From Alisma plantago-aquatica (lineage: Eukaryota > Streptophyta > Magnoliopsida > Alismatales > Alismataceae): 64,000 bases of DNA. Position 1 is the first letter of the stretch, and every line of letters begins with the position of its first letter. The stretch is taken from positions 749,300,056-749,364,055 of the forward strand of contig OY856413.1 in assembly GCA_963693085.1 (NCBI GenBank), given 5' to 3'. Shown piece after piece: positions 47,101 to 58,623 of the stretch. The position numbers and the translations under genes were made by a program. A model generated the notes under the pieces. It had not been told where the DNA came from. It searched no databases and saw nothing but the letters and a program-made list of their open reading frames with translations.

Positions 47101-50100
47101 CCTAATTGAGGGAAATTCTAAATGTAACCCTAATTCAGGGTGAGGATGTAACCCTAATCCAGGGTAATGATATATGAAACTCCAATTTAGGGAAATGAGA
47201 TGTAAAACCCTAATTGGGATGAATAGTAAATCTCTAATTATGAGCAATTAAATGAAATCCTAATGGAGATGAATAGTAGACCCAAGTTGTGGGTAACCAT
47301 AGTGAAGCCCTAGTTTAGGGTGATTCCATGAGAAGCCTTAGTTGAGGGTGATTCCATGAGAAACCCTGATTAAGAATTAACACCACATGAAGCCCTAATA
47401 CTATGTTGTGATGAGAGGCCCTAAGAAGGGTGAAGGTATGTGAGACTCTAATGTGTAGTCATAAACACATAAAGCCCTAATCTTGGGAAATATGTCAAGA
47501 AAACCCTAATACTGATTTTAAGTAAGGATATAAGGAAACCCTAATGATGAGATAGGAGGAATTACCTTATAAAGGTGAAATATTTCATGTGGTTGATTAT
47601 ATGCAACCTAATTGTAAGCTATGTCTTTATCATTAGACAAGTCCATATCATTAAAGATAGTTGGACAATTCTAATGTGTGGCCTATGCATTATATGCTAA
47701 ATGCGAGAGATTAGTGATGGAATGTATTAAGAGGGAAATACCTTAATACAAGATAAGATGGTTAACTCAAGAGAGTCTGAAATGATTAGAAAGTGATACA
47801 TCAAAATATGATAGTTATCACATTCAGCACTTCAGGGATTATATACCTTGTTACACTCCAAATCCAATATAATTAGGTAAGAAACATATGAGGCGTGCTA
47901 TGCAACTATTACAATAAAATGTAATGAGTTTATGCACTTTGATAAGTGTTAATTAATGTACCTTGAGAATGGGGTTAAGCCAAATTGATGAGTATGATGT
48001 AGTCATACCATGATGAGGATGAGAAATGAACTCATACCTTGAATTGATGATCATTAATGCTATATGATGAGAGTAATGATCTTGAATAATCATTTATGAT
48101 ATCTTTGAATGCCCAGAGGTATGGAATAATGAATTAAGGGTTGGACAAATAATATAATCATGAAACTCTAAATTAATGAGAAATGGGGAACCCTAACCCT
48201 AATTTGGGTAAAGGGAATGAAAAGCCCTATTTGATATTAAACCCTAATTCCTGGTAAAGGAATAATGGTGTTACTATTGTATCACATGATGTGATGAATA
48301 ACTTGTATGACTGTCATCATGTCTAATAACCATGTAGGTATTATGAGATGATGAAGATAGCCAGGTTTGAGCTGTGACATTTATATAATAAATGTTGTTT
48401 GGCCTTATGTGCCTTAATGTTAATGTTGCTTAGTAAAAGCAACGAATGTGCATGGATTTTATGAGTCATATGAGTAAGATGTTGCCTAGAAAGAGGTGAC
48501 AAGATATCTTGTGGCCTTATGAGCTATGTGTGATACTTGTGTAACAAGTATCATGAATGCCTTGGTCAGATGACCTGAAGGTGATACTTACCTAATAAAT
48601 GGTAATGTTGCTCAAAGATGAGTTAAGGGTTTGAATACCCAGAAACATATGATTATGGTAATGAGATTGTGAAGGGATGATAATTCCCAGTATTGAAATG
48701 AGGGACTGAGTTCCCAAGGTATTTGAAAGACTGATAAGTAATTGATGAAAGTGGTAAATGTCTCTTTATAGCATAGTTGTAATAAGTCTTGTTTGAGAAC
48801 TTGGCTGATGCTAAAAGAATATGAAAATGTACTTAATTAATGAAGTGAATTTTTTTCATGTAGAGCCCTGACCATAGATCCATCATCGTCAAGAATAGGT
48901 GATGGTGAAACGGGTGCTCCGCGGCAAAACCCGGAACGCATATTTTGAATATGTGGGGGTAAATGGGAGAAAATATCCTTACGTCCGATGAAGAGATTGA
49001 GGGAAGGGAAACAACAAAACTCTCAATCCTTCATGTGTCGGGATGAATGTATCACAAATCTCCCGATGATTGGGACAGATGTCGTACACATCTCCCAATA
49101 ATACTTAATGTCGAGTCGAGGAGATAAACATTAAATCTCTCTATGGCCGATGAGAGTGCAGTTGATGATGTAACTCTATAGCGAAGTTCCAGTATACCCT
49201 GGAAAGCTAATTTGAGCAGTTAATATAAGTACTGCTTGTGGTCCCACACTGACCAGGATGTGAGAGATCATGGGAATCAGACTCTTCCATTGACCTATGT
49301 ATGCTACCGATTTCAACTTTGCAGTGGTCGGTTGGAGTATGAGCGGTATACCTCATCTCCTCAGGGCATAAGTGTGATTGTAAAATGAAACCAGCCATAT
49401 AGCATGTTTGCTTAAGGATTGAATACGGAAATTCATTGGCTGATGTTGTATTTCTTTTATATAACTCTAGTTCATTGATGTTATTCATATCTGTTTGTAT
49501 TCATTACAAGTAGATGGATGGACTATGATTCTACCATGAGTAGATGCTATGTTCTCCTTGGGAAAGGAGATTACTTCACCTTGTTCATACAGTGATTTAC
49601 CTATTGTCAATTATTTATAAATCCTTCTGCTCAGTTTAATTTAATAAACTGCTATAACAATGTTTTGGCAGAGAGTTATATCTCCCGCTGGGGCAATTTA
49701 AAATTGTCTCACCCCCATGGGATCCAACTTTTTAGGTGGACGTGGACAAAGAAGCAAAAATCCTATTGTAGGGAAAGGACAACATCAATAATATCATGGA
49801 CAATAGTGAGATCTTAGGTGGAGATACTGTCTGTCAAGTTATGTAATTAGATAGTCCTATGTGTCGTCCCTGTACTCTCAGGTCCTCAGAGTTTTTAGTC
49901 AGTGTTTTAATGAATCGTTTGAGGTTTTGGCTTGATGCCTCGAGATTCATATGATGTCTGTATATAATGTTTATAAGGCAGCTGATGTTGTAATCTCTGA
50001 AAAGTGATGGTACATGTTATGTACGTTTGAACCAGAATGTAAATGTTATAAGAATAATGATTCGTGATGGAAAAGATTTCCTATGTGTGGATCTCTTTGC

Positions 50101-50193
50101 AAAAAGTTTTAATTTTTAGTGATTTTCAGTAATCCGCTGCAAATGATTCACTTCCGCTTAAGTAAATCTTGTTTTTGTGAGTTGGATGCCACA
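44105..50193 (+). repeat. 5' LTR of the nested long-LTR element (6.1 kb)
   Basis: It runs TGTAACATCC to GATGCCACA and is followed by six bases and a primer site. It contains a dyad-rich island (45490-46580), then a long run in which ACCCTAAT recurs every 20-40 bases (46850-47560). No gene is supported: open frames at 44978-45160, 46294-46602 and 49207-49488 recur in the 3' LTR or come from the dyads. Confidence 0.93.
45490..46580. repeat. AAACGGT / ACCGTTT dyad island in the 5' LTR
   Basis: About twenty copies of an ~10-base word, AAACGGTYTC or its inverse GARACCGTTT, occur in inverted pairs in about 1.1 kb. The best pair at 45825-45850 has perfect 12-base arms CCCAAACGGTCT and AGACCGTTTGGG around CA. 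Others lie near 45511-45533, 45540-45560, 45594-45612 and 46378-46405. The sister island is at 53510-55030. Confidence 0.9.
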
Positions 50194-50199
50194 AATTAG

Positions 50200-50211
50200 T
50201 GGTATCAGAGC
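50200..50211 (+). promoter_or_regulatory. primer-binding site of the nested long-LTR element
   Basis: TGGTATCAGAGC, complementary to the 3' end of initiator tRNA-Met, starts six bases after the LTR end at 50193. It fixes the element's orientation as plus. Confidence 0.92.
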
Positions 50212-50323
50212 TCTAGGTTCGCTGAGTCTAGAGAGACATAGGACTAAGGTAGTAGAGTCTGTTCTGGTGTCATCCAGTATATCTGATAGTGTCTTCTGCT
50301 CATATAAGAGAAGAAGAACTTAA

Positions 50324-52126
50324 AGATGACTGGGTCACATGAGGAGGTTGCTGCTAAAAGCAGCAATGTTGCACCAAGAAGAGGTGCATGGGAGCAGGCA
50401 AGAGAGAGACAATTTTCTGAGAATCCCCTAGCTAATCCAACTATAATAGAAAAAAATCCTTCTTTAATTGTTACTGTTGGATAATTTAGGGCAACAGTAA
50501 TGTATATGGTGGATCAAGCATTGGCAGTGTAACTTAGATTACCAGCCCCAATGATGATGTTTTAGATATCAACAGGGTTTGTAATCAGCATCTGTAGGTT
50601 GAAGCAAAAGGAAATGATGAATTTCAGGACTTAAATTGAGTCTGTGCTCAACCTTAGCATGTTGAATCAACCTTTGAGGCAGAGTTAGCCTAAGGCAGTG
50701 AATAATCCACGAATAATGACAGGTTAGACAAGATAATGTCATTCAAATATGTCATTTTATGAATTCCTGGATTAATTAAGAAAGTAATTGATTGTATTTT
50801 CCTTGAATAGTCCTATGAGGACTTATGCTTTGCATAGTAAAACATTACAAATGTTTTATGTTGTTCTTACCTCTATAAGAAAAGATGAGGTACAGAAGAG
50901 ATGCCTGGATAAAATCCAGGGATGTTAAACCTTATGCTTGTGATAATATGAAAAGAAGGAATATGATAGTATACAAAGTGCATACCACTTAATCTCAGTA
51001 TTTATATACCCTGGCAAGGTATACAACTATTGATGATAAAGTGGGTATGGAAACTCTTAGATTGTTGTCTTTTTTATTACTCTGATCAAGTAGTCATTCT
51101 GAGACAATCTAATGAGTATCATGAAATCAGAAATATGGAATGAATAAATGCATCATATCCTAAGCATAAGAAAGAGAAGTCTGAGATAATCTCAGATGAG
51201 CATGTTGTATGAGGAACTAAAAGTATACTCTTCATAAGATAAGAATAAGAATAAGGGAGATGAACCCTATTCAATAATGTTGCAAGCATAATAAAGATCT
51301 TTCCCATAATGAGGAAATGGGAAATGTGATGAGATCATGAGATGATCATAAACATGCTAGATAATAATAAAGAAAGGGATAATGACATGCAACCATCCTT
51401 ATAAATTCCTATGCTAAAGGCAAGGAACCTAGGATGAGATAAAGAGTAAATGGTTCATGAATAGTTGAAAATACATGAATTAATCAGAGGAATATGAATC
51501 CTTGTTTTCTTTCCTTTTAGGGACATGGAAATCAGGTGGGTTTAGTACACTTGATGTGCATAAAATAAAATGTTCAAGTGATGGATACTTAGAAAAGTAT
51601 CAGTTTATCTTGGACTTTAGTTCCAAGGCGAAGACATATATAACAATTAATGTTCCAAGATGAAAGGAAAAGAAATATGTGATGTGTTCTCAACACATGT
51701 GATAGATACCAAGGTGAAAGATTCTGGTATCTAAGAAATATCAGATGGTTTATGTTGGCTACCTGGAGTGGTCAACTATGAAATTAGTCTGATTATATAA
51801 AATAATATGAACATCATATGTTAGGGGTTTATGCTCTGCATAAACATGATATTAATAAAGAATGTATGATGTTTCTCTAAACAAGAAAAGTGTTATTTGA
51901 CACAAAGTTGACTCCACAGTCAATGATGAGGGACAGTGGAGCATGTGCCTTGTATGTTGATTCTATGAGAATCCTGTATGGAAACACTTTTTTCTGATCA
52001 AAGTTTTATGGTGTCTCCATAATAAGGAGATGATATGTGAAGACTAGATAGTATGATGAATGAAATAATATATGTCTTCCTTTATCTGGATTTCGGGGGA
52101 GAAATCCTTGTTAGGGGTTTATAATT
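50324..52126 (+). pseudogene. relic gag-protease interior of the nested long-LTR element
   Basis: The ATG at 50324 opens a 53-codon frame whose end resembles the N-terminal gag of elements A and B (a NPT-IIEKNPS block, then a TVMYMVDQ block after a stop near 50484). From about 51560 there is protease-like GYLEKYQFILDFSSK (51587-51631), then a THVIDTKV stretch near 51693 matching the protease/reverse-transcriptase spacer of element A. Gag zinc knuckle, protease active site, reverse transcriptase and integrase are missing. The end GGGGGAGAAATCC...GTTAGGGGTTTATAA before the 3' LTR parallels element A. This is therefore a heavily deleted Tekay interior. Confidence 0.7.
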
Positions 52127-53837
52127 TGTAACATCCCTGACCTGGGTTATGCTTTAACCCTAGGTTTTTTGATTAAGATAGATGATTATAAGCTTAATCT
52201 TATATTGAGAAAACTAATTAGGGCTCAAGAGGAACTTATATTGCAATTCTAGTCCTTTTTTAACATTGTTGAAATCAATGGTTTGCTTGTTTTGGGCTAA
52301 AGTGCAAATTACCCAAGTTGAGGGGTTTAAGTGCAAATTTTTCATGATAATATGTTCCTCATGTGTTGAAGCATCATGAGAGTGAAAATGATGTAGAGGT
52401 ATAGCTTATGGAATCCTGGTACCAAGAAAGAGCTGATAAAGCAATGTCTGTGCATGAAAACCTAGTTTTGGTGTAATGTGCAATTTACCCAAAACCTAGG
52501 GTGCAATATGTAATTTACCACTTCAATAAGGTCCCTAATGTTTCTTTCCATAATGTGGAGCAAATAAAATGAGAGGGGTGCCTCATTTGAATTAACTTGG
52601 AGGAGAGAGAATCTTGATATTAAAATAATCAAGATTTAATCCTAATTGAAACCCTAATTCAATTTAGGGCAAAAATAAATGTATTAATTAAAGGGCCTTC
52701 AACCAAAATTAAAATGTTTGGATTCATATGTATGTGGACGTCCTTTATATTTGCAAGGACCATGAAAATATCCAAGGGAGTGGATAACTCACTCACAATT
52801 TTATAACGAAAAGAAATATCCACTCACATATGGATATTAGTATAATATGATTTGAGGTGCTTAATTTTCTTTTCTTTAAAACATGGATAATTGAGAGGAA
52901 TATGAGGCAAACAAGATATCCTCGGATCCAAGGAGTTGAGGGGGAAGAGGCGGCTCCATTTTGGGGATTAAATGGAATTTTTATAAAGCATATTCTCTCT
53001 CATTGAATTTTTATAAGAAGACTCTTTACAAGCCAAATGAAAGGCTTTTTCGACCCCACTTCTTCTATGTGATTGGGAAATGACCAAGGGAGCTTGGTAG
53101 GATCAGTAGGACGACCTCCAACCTGTTGGTAAGCTTCTTGACCTTGGTTCACCTCGATTTCATGGTGGAAATCACAAATCAATGCATGATTTCTTCATAT
53201 CTCGATCCCATCTTCAATTCTAACCATTCCTTTTCACTCAAACCTTGAGGACGAGCCTTGGAATGGTGAAAGGAGTTGCATCCACCATTGTTTCCATGAT
53301 CTTGGAGCTTTGGAGCTCAATTGGAGGTGGGTTTTATAACTTGAACCCTTGATTTTGTTATTGCATTCAATTCCTTATCAAATAATGATCATTTCCATAT
53401 TCACAATAATTGATTTGGTTGATGGATGAAATCACCATGGAAACCACAGTAGGTTTCATGAGTTTAGAGCTTGAAAATGATAAGCACACAGCTCTCCAAA
53501 TATCCAAGGCAAACGGTTTCAAAAGAGTTTCTCAAAAATTTTCCAGACCGTTTGGGAGCAAACAGTTTCAAACCGTTTGAGGGGAAATAGTTTCACCAAA
53601 CCACATGAGGCCAAACGGTTTCAGACCGTTTGGTGGTGTTGACTATTTGGAGATCTGTTGGAAATGATCTAGGTAATAACCCATCAATTATGATTGATTA
53701 GTTCCAATTGGTTCATGAGTTGAAGGTCTATCAATCACCAAACCCTAATCGGGTTAAGTGCTGATTTCATAATTAATTGATTTGGAAATTTTGGGTTGAT
53801 TAGCCCAAACGGTTTCAAAACCATTTGGGGATCACCC

Positions 53838-54993
53838 AAACGGTCTCAAGACCGTTTGGGGGTCACCCAATACCATTTGGACGTCTAGGGATGAGTATGG
53901 TTAAGCAATTGAAAATCCAAAGATACTAAGTTGAAGTGTAATCAATTGCTGATTTGGTGATCAATCCCAATGATCCAAACCCTAATTGGTTGACTTGGAT
54001 ATTGATGTTGACATGGGAAAACGGTCTCAAGACCATTTGGAGGTCATGCAAACTACCTCAAGACCGTTTGGGGTCAGGTCATGTTCAATTTGGATGATGG
54101 TTCAATGGTTTCAAAGTAACTAATCTTACATTGATTAATGTTGAATGATCATCGATTCCAAACCCTAATTCAATTGATTCAAACCCTAATTGATGACCAA
54201 TTGAGGGTCAATTGAGGGTCAAATCAGTTGAAGGTTGACCTATTTAACTCAATTGAAGTATGATGATAGGTCCAATTGATGATTGGTTACATGAATTCAA
54301 TGATTGAAGGAATCAACATTGGAAACCCTAATTCAATTTGATTGGTTGAGACCATATTTGGTCCATGCGGTTTTGAGGAGGTTTGGACCAAACGGTATCA
54401 AGACCGTTTGAGTCCAAACGGTCTCAAGACTGTTTGGGGGTCACCCAAGACCATTTGGAGGTCTAGGTATGAGTATGGTTAAGCAATTGAAGATCCAAAG
54501 ATACTAAGTTGAAGTGTAATCAATTGCTGATTTGGTGATCAATCCCAATGATCCAAACCCTAATTGGTTGACTTGGATTTTGATGTTGACATGGGAAAAC
54601 GGTCTCAAGACCATTTGGAGGTCATACAAACGACCTCAAGACCATTTGGGGTCAGGTCATGTTCAATTTGGATGATGGTTCAATGGTTTCAAAGTAACTA
54701 ATCTTACATTGATTACTGTTGAAGGATCATCGATTCCAAACCCTAATTCAATTGATTCAAACCTTAATTGATGACCAATTGAGGGTCAATTGAGGGTCAA
54801 ATCAGTTGAAGGTTTACCTATTTAACTCAATTGAAGTATGATGATATGTCCAATTGAAGATTGGTTACATGAATTCAATGATTAAAGGAATCAACATTGG
54901 AAACCCTAATTCAATTTGATTGGTTGAGACCATATTTGGTCCATGCGGTTTTGAGGAGGTTTGGACCAAACGGTCACCTTTACCAAATGGTTT
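53838..54993. repeat. 578-bp tandem duplication inside the 3' LTR
   Basis: The segment starting with GGTCACCCAA at 53861 recurs at 54439, 578 bases on, including GAGTATGGTTAAGCAATTGAA and GGTTTGGACCAAACGGT. The 5' LTR has a single copy (about 45840-46390). Both breakpoints fall in AAACGGT...ACCGTTT dyads, pointing to unequal exchange or template switching between dyads. Confidence 0.85.
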
Positions 54994-55992
54994 CAAACCA
55001 TTTGAACTTTGAAAGACCAAGACCGTTTGGGGCTCAAGTAGTCAAAAATTGATTGAGGACTCAATTGGTTAATCCTTTTGGATACCTAATGTAATTGAGG
55101 ACTCAATTGGTTAATCCACTTGGACACCTATTGTAATTGAAGATCCAATTGGTCAATTCATTTGGATACCTTATGTAATGGAGGTCCAATGTGATTGAAT
55201 CTCTTGATAATTAAGATGATGAATGATCCATTAATCCAGTGATGATTAGTAATGATAATCAATGAAGGTACAAAGGTTGAAACCCTAATAGTACCTAAGT
55301 GATTAGTGCCAATTAAGGGATGAACTCTAATTGCTTATAGGAATAATGACTTGGTACACTATGTTAATCATAGTTGTATGTACTTGATTGAAGGGTTGAT
55401 ATGACCTAATCAAGTTGAGAAGATGACAACATGAAATTCATACATGAATATGATTCATGTGGTGATTAAGGGTATGATCCTTAAGTAAAGAGATGATGAA
55501 ACCCTAATCATGAAATTAAACCCAAATTGATAGGGCTATTGAACTCTAACCCTAATTGAGGGCAATTCTAAATGTAATCCTAATTCAGGGTGAGGATGTA
55601 ACCCTAATCCAGGGTAATGATATATGAAACTCCAATTTAGGGAAATGAGATGTAAAACCCTAATTGGGATGAATAGTGAATCTCTAATTATGAACAATTA
55701 AATGAAATCCTAATGGAGATGAATAGTAGACCCAAGTTGTGGGTAACCATAGTGAAGCCCTAGTTAAGGGTGATTCCATGAGAAGCCTTAGTTGAGGGTG
55801 ATTCCATGAGAAACCCTGATTAAGAATTAACACCACATGAAGCCCTAATACTATGTTGTGATGAGAGGCCCTAAGAAGGGTGAAGGTATGTGAGACTCTA
55901 ATGTGGAGTCATAAACACATAAAGCCCCAATCCTGGGAAATATGTCAAGAAAACCCTAATCCTGATTTTAAGTAAGGATATAAGGAAACCCT

Positions 55993-58623
55993 TAAATAAC
56001 AACATCCTCAAAATCACTTCAAAAGTTATTGTTGAACGGCTCCAAGAGTTTATGTCTGAGTGGATATCACCAACCCATAGTGCCTTTGTCCCCGAAAGGC
56101 GAATTGCTGACAATATCACAGTCGCCCTGGAAATCATTCACATAATGAGAAGAAAATCCACACCCAAGATGATGGCTATTAAGGTGGACCTTTCGAAGGC
56201 TTACGATAAAATGACATGGCCCTTTGTGGCTGATACACTCTCAAAATTGGGACTCCCTTTGTCCATTAAAAGCTATATCCTCAATTCCATTTCAGGAGGT
56301 GAATCAACTGTAATATGGAACGGAAAACCTGTAGGTTCATTCAAAGCTACACGGGGCCTTAGACAAGGCGACCCATTATCCCCCTATGTATTTGTCCTAT
56401 GTCTTGAACACTTGAGTCAAGCGATTGAAGATCTTGTTCGGAAGAAGAAATGGACCCCTGTCCGATTATACAAGGATGGCCCCAAGATTTCCCATCTTTG
56501 CTTCGCTGACGACTTGTTCCTATTTGCGAAGGCGGATATATCTAAAATGAAGACGATTCTGGATTGTTTCAGATTTTTTGGTGAGGTTTCTGGACAGTCT
56601 GTCTCGGTTAGTAAATCAAGTATCCACTTCTCTAAGAGAGTGCCCCCTAATCTTCGACGAAGAATCTGCAATTTCAGTGGTTTCACGGAATCCGTTAACA
56701 TGGGTAAGTACCTTGGAGTCCCAATCATTCACGGAAGGGTCACGTACGAATCATACAGACAGATACTTAACAAAATTTCCGCCAATATCAACTCATGGTC
56801 CGCCCGCACTCTCAGTTTAGCTGGAAGAGTTTGCTTAGCAAAGTCCACACTAGCTGCCATCCCGAGCTACGTAATGCAAACCTCGGTACTACTAATGAAA
56901 ATACGTGATCATATCGACAGTTCCATTCGTTCCTTCATCTGGGGAGGCAGTCATAAGAAACACCCTATCTCCCTTGTGGCGTGGAACAAGCTTACATGCG
57001 AGAAGAAGCATGGCGGCTTGGGTCTAAGGTCGATGAGGGAACTGAACCAAGCCTTGATCGTTAAGCACGCCTGGGAGTTAAGCACAAACAGAAGGACTTT
57101 CTGGTGTGAAGGGCTCCGGCCAAAGTATGCAGCCTACAAGGATGGTTCTAAATCAACAATTTCCAGACTTGGTCGTGTAGTCTTCCATCACAAATCTTTC
57201 ATCCATGAAAACTCTATCGTGATTCCAGTTAACGGCAAAGACACAAATGTATGGACAGATAAGTGGTGGGACAGCCATCGTGTGCTAAAGGATCTGGTCA
57301 TCAAACCAATCCCAGTAGAGCTGGAGGACCTCAAAGTTGCAAGTCTAATTAATTTGGAAAACACTTGGGATAAGGAATTCCTGGAGGAATGGTTACCGCC
57401 GGACATAGTGAAGAAAGTGACCAGCACCACTTTACCTTTAAGTACTGACATAGCCAATATTCAAGCCTGGTGTCATACTGACTCAGGTCATTTTACTACT
57501 GGTAGTGCCTATGAGATTCTGAGGAAAGGGAAAGACATCATATCCAATGGTAAGTGGAAGGTCATTTGGAAGGCTAACATTGCAATGAAGCTGAGATATT
57601 TCATGTGGCTGGTTGGTCACGAGGCAATTTTAACCAATTGCAGAAGGGCTGCGAGAAACATGGCATCTGATAAAACCTGTCCTCTATGTGGACGAGAGGA
57701 CGAAACCACTCTACATGCTCTCAGGGACTGTACACACGCATCACAGATCTGGAGGGAGGTCCTAGATGTGGGAACTTGGAGCAGTTTCTTCGGAGAAATG
57801 AATATCTGGAACTGGATTGCTTATAATTTATTGGCAATTAGACCTCATGATATTGTCTTTGCAGGAGGTTTCTGGTAGATATGGAGGAATCGGAACTCAC
57901 AAGTTTTTGAGAACGAGAGGATGACCGTGAATCACATCAAATCAATCATCAAGAAGGACGTATCCATCCATCTCCAGGCTTGGACACATGCTAATACATC
58001 TCAACAATCTAAATCTATGGAAGTGAAGTGGAGAAAGCATGTGCAGAACTCTTTGAAGCTCAATACAGACGCAACCTTCAATGCACATACCCTTCAATCT
58101 TCTCTTGCTGTTGTATGCCGCGACAGTAATGGAAGCTGGCGAGGAGGATGGGCCAAGATAACCATGGCAAGAAGTGCTCTAGAGGTTGAGGCTCAAGCCA
58201 TTGCCCTTGCTTCGGAGGTGGGATTGACGTTTGCGGGCAGCAGGCTTTGCGTTGAGTCAGATTCAAAGAATGTTATCAAGGCATTGAAGAACAATACGTT
58301 AGATAACCCTATGTTGGCTAGATGGTTAGCAGTTGTCAAAGAGAATTGGAAACCTGATTGGTCTTGTTCGCACGTTGGAAGAGAAGGTAATAAGGCAGCA
58401 AATCAGTTAGCTAAGTTTCACCCCAAAAACACTGGAGGTTTTTATTTCTATAGAAACCCCCCGTTGGTCCTAGTTGATGTAATCAACTTAGATGCTTGTA
58501 ATGGTAGTAGTACTACCAGATTTAATTCTGTCATTAGTTCGGATGATTGTAATGTTCCTGTTGATATTGCTCGCTTGAGAGGGGTGAGATAAATAGAAGG
58601 TCTCTTGTTGTTCCAAAAAAAAA
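55993..58623 (+). mobile_element. 5'-truncated L1-type LINE with poly-A tail
   Basis: The insert interrupts LTR sequence that in the 5' LTR reads GGAAACCCTAATGATGAGATAGG (near 47540). It begins mid-reverse transcriptase and ends with a run of A at 58615-58623, the usual mark of target-primed reverse transcription with 5' truncation. About 8 target bases (AATGATGA) are missing and no target duplication is seen. Confidence 0.92.
55995..58592 (+). pseudogene. LINE ORF2 C-terminal part: reverse transcriptase, zinc knuckle, RNase H
   Basis: One reading frame runs from the truncation point to a stop at 58590, broken only by TAG at 57876-57878 (first ATG of the open part is 56052). Reverse transcriptase: VDLSKAYDKM near 56190, GLRQGDPLSPYVF near 56356, catalytic FADD at 56502-56513, then AGRVCLAKSTLAAIPSY near 56820. 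A zf-RVT domain follows with CPLC...H...C (57680-57740). RNase H begins near 58050 with NTDATFN, EVEAQAIALASE and ESDSKN. Endonuclease and ORF1 are lost to truncation. ORF2 would nick DNA and reverse-transcribe its RNA; this copy cannot. A single stop suggests a fairly recent copy. Confidence 0.92.

Noticed and set aside
46850..47560. Regular ACCCTAAT spacing, possibly CRISPR-like or telomeric
   Set aside because: Spacing is irregular, the words are short and degenerate, and they sit within an LTR of a plant retroelement.
49207..49488. 93-codon minus-strand frame repeated at 60281-60562
   Set aside because: Conserved only because both copies lie in the paired LTRs; no domain recognised. The same holds for 44978-45160 and 53000-53182.
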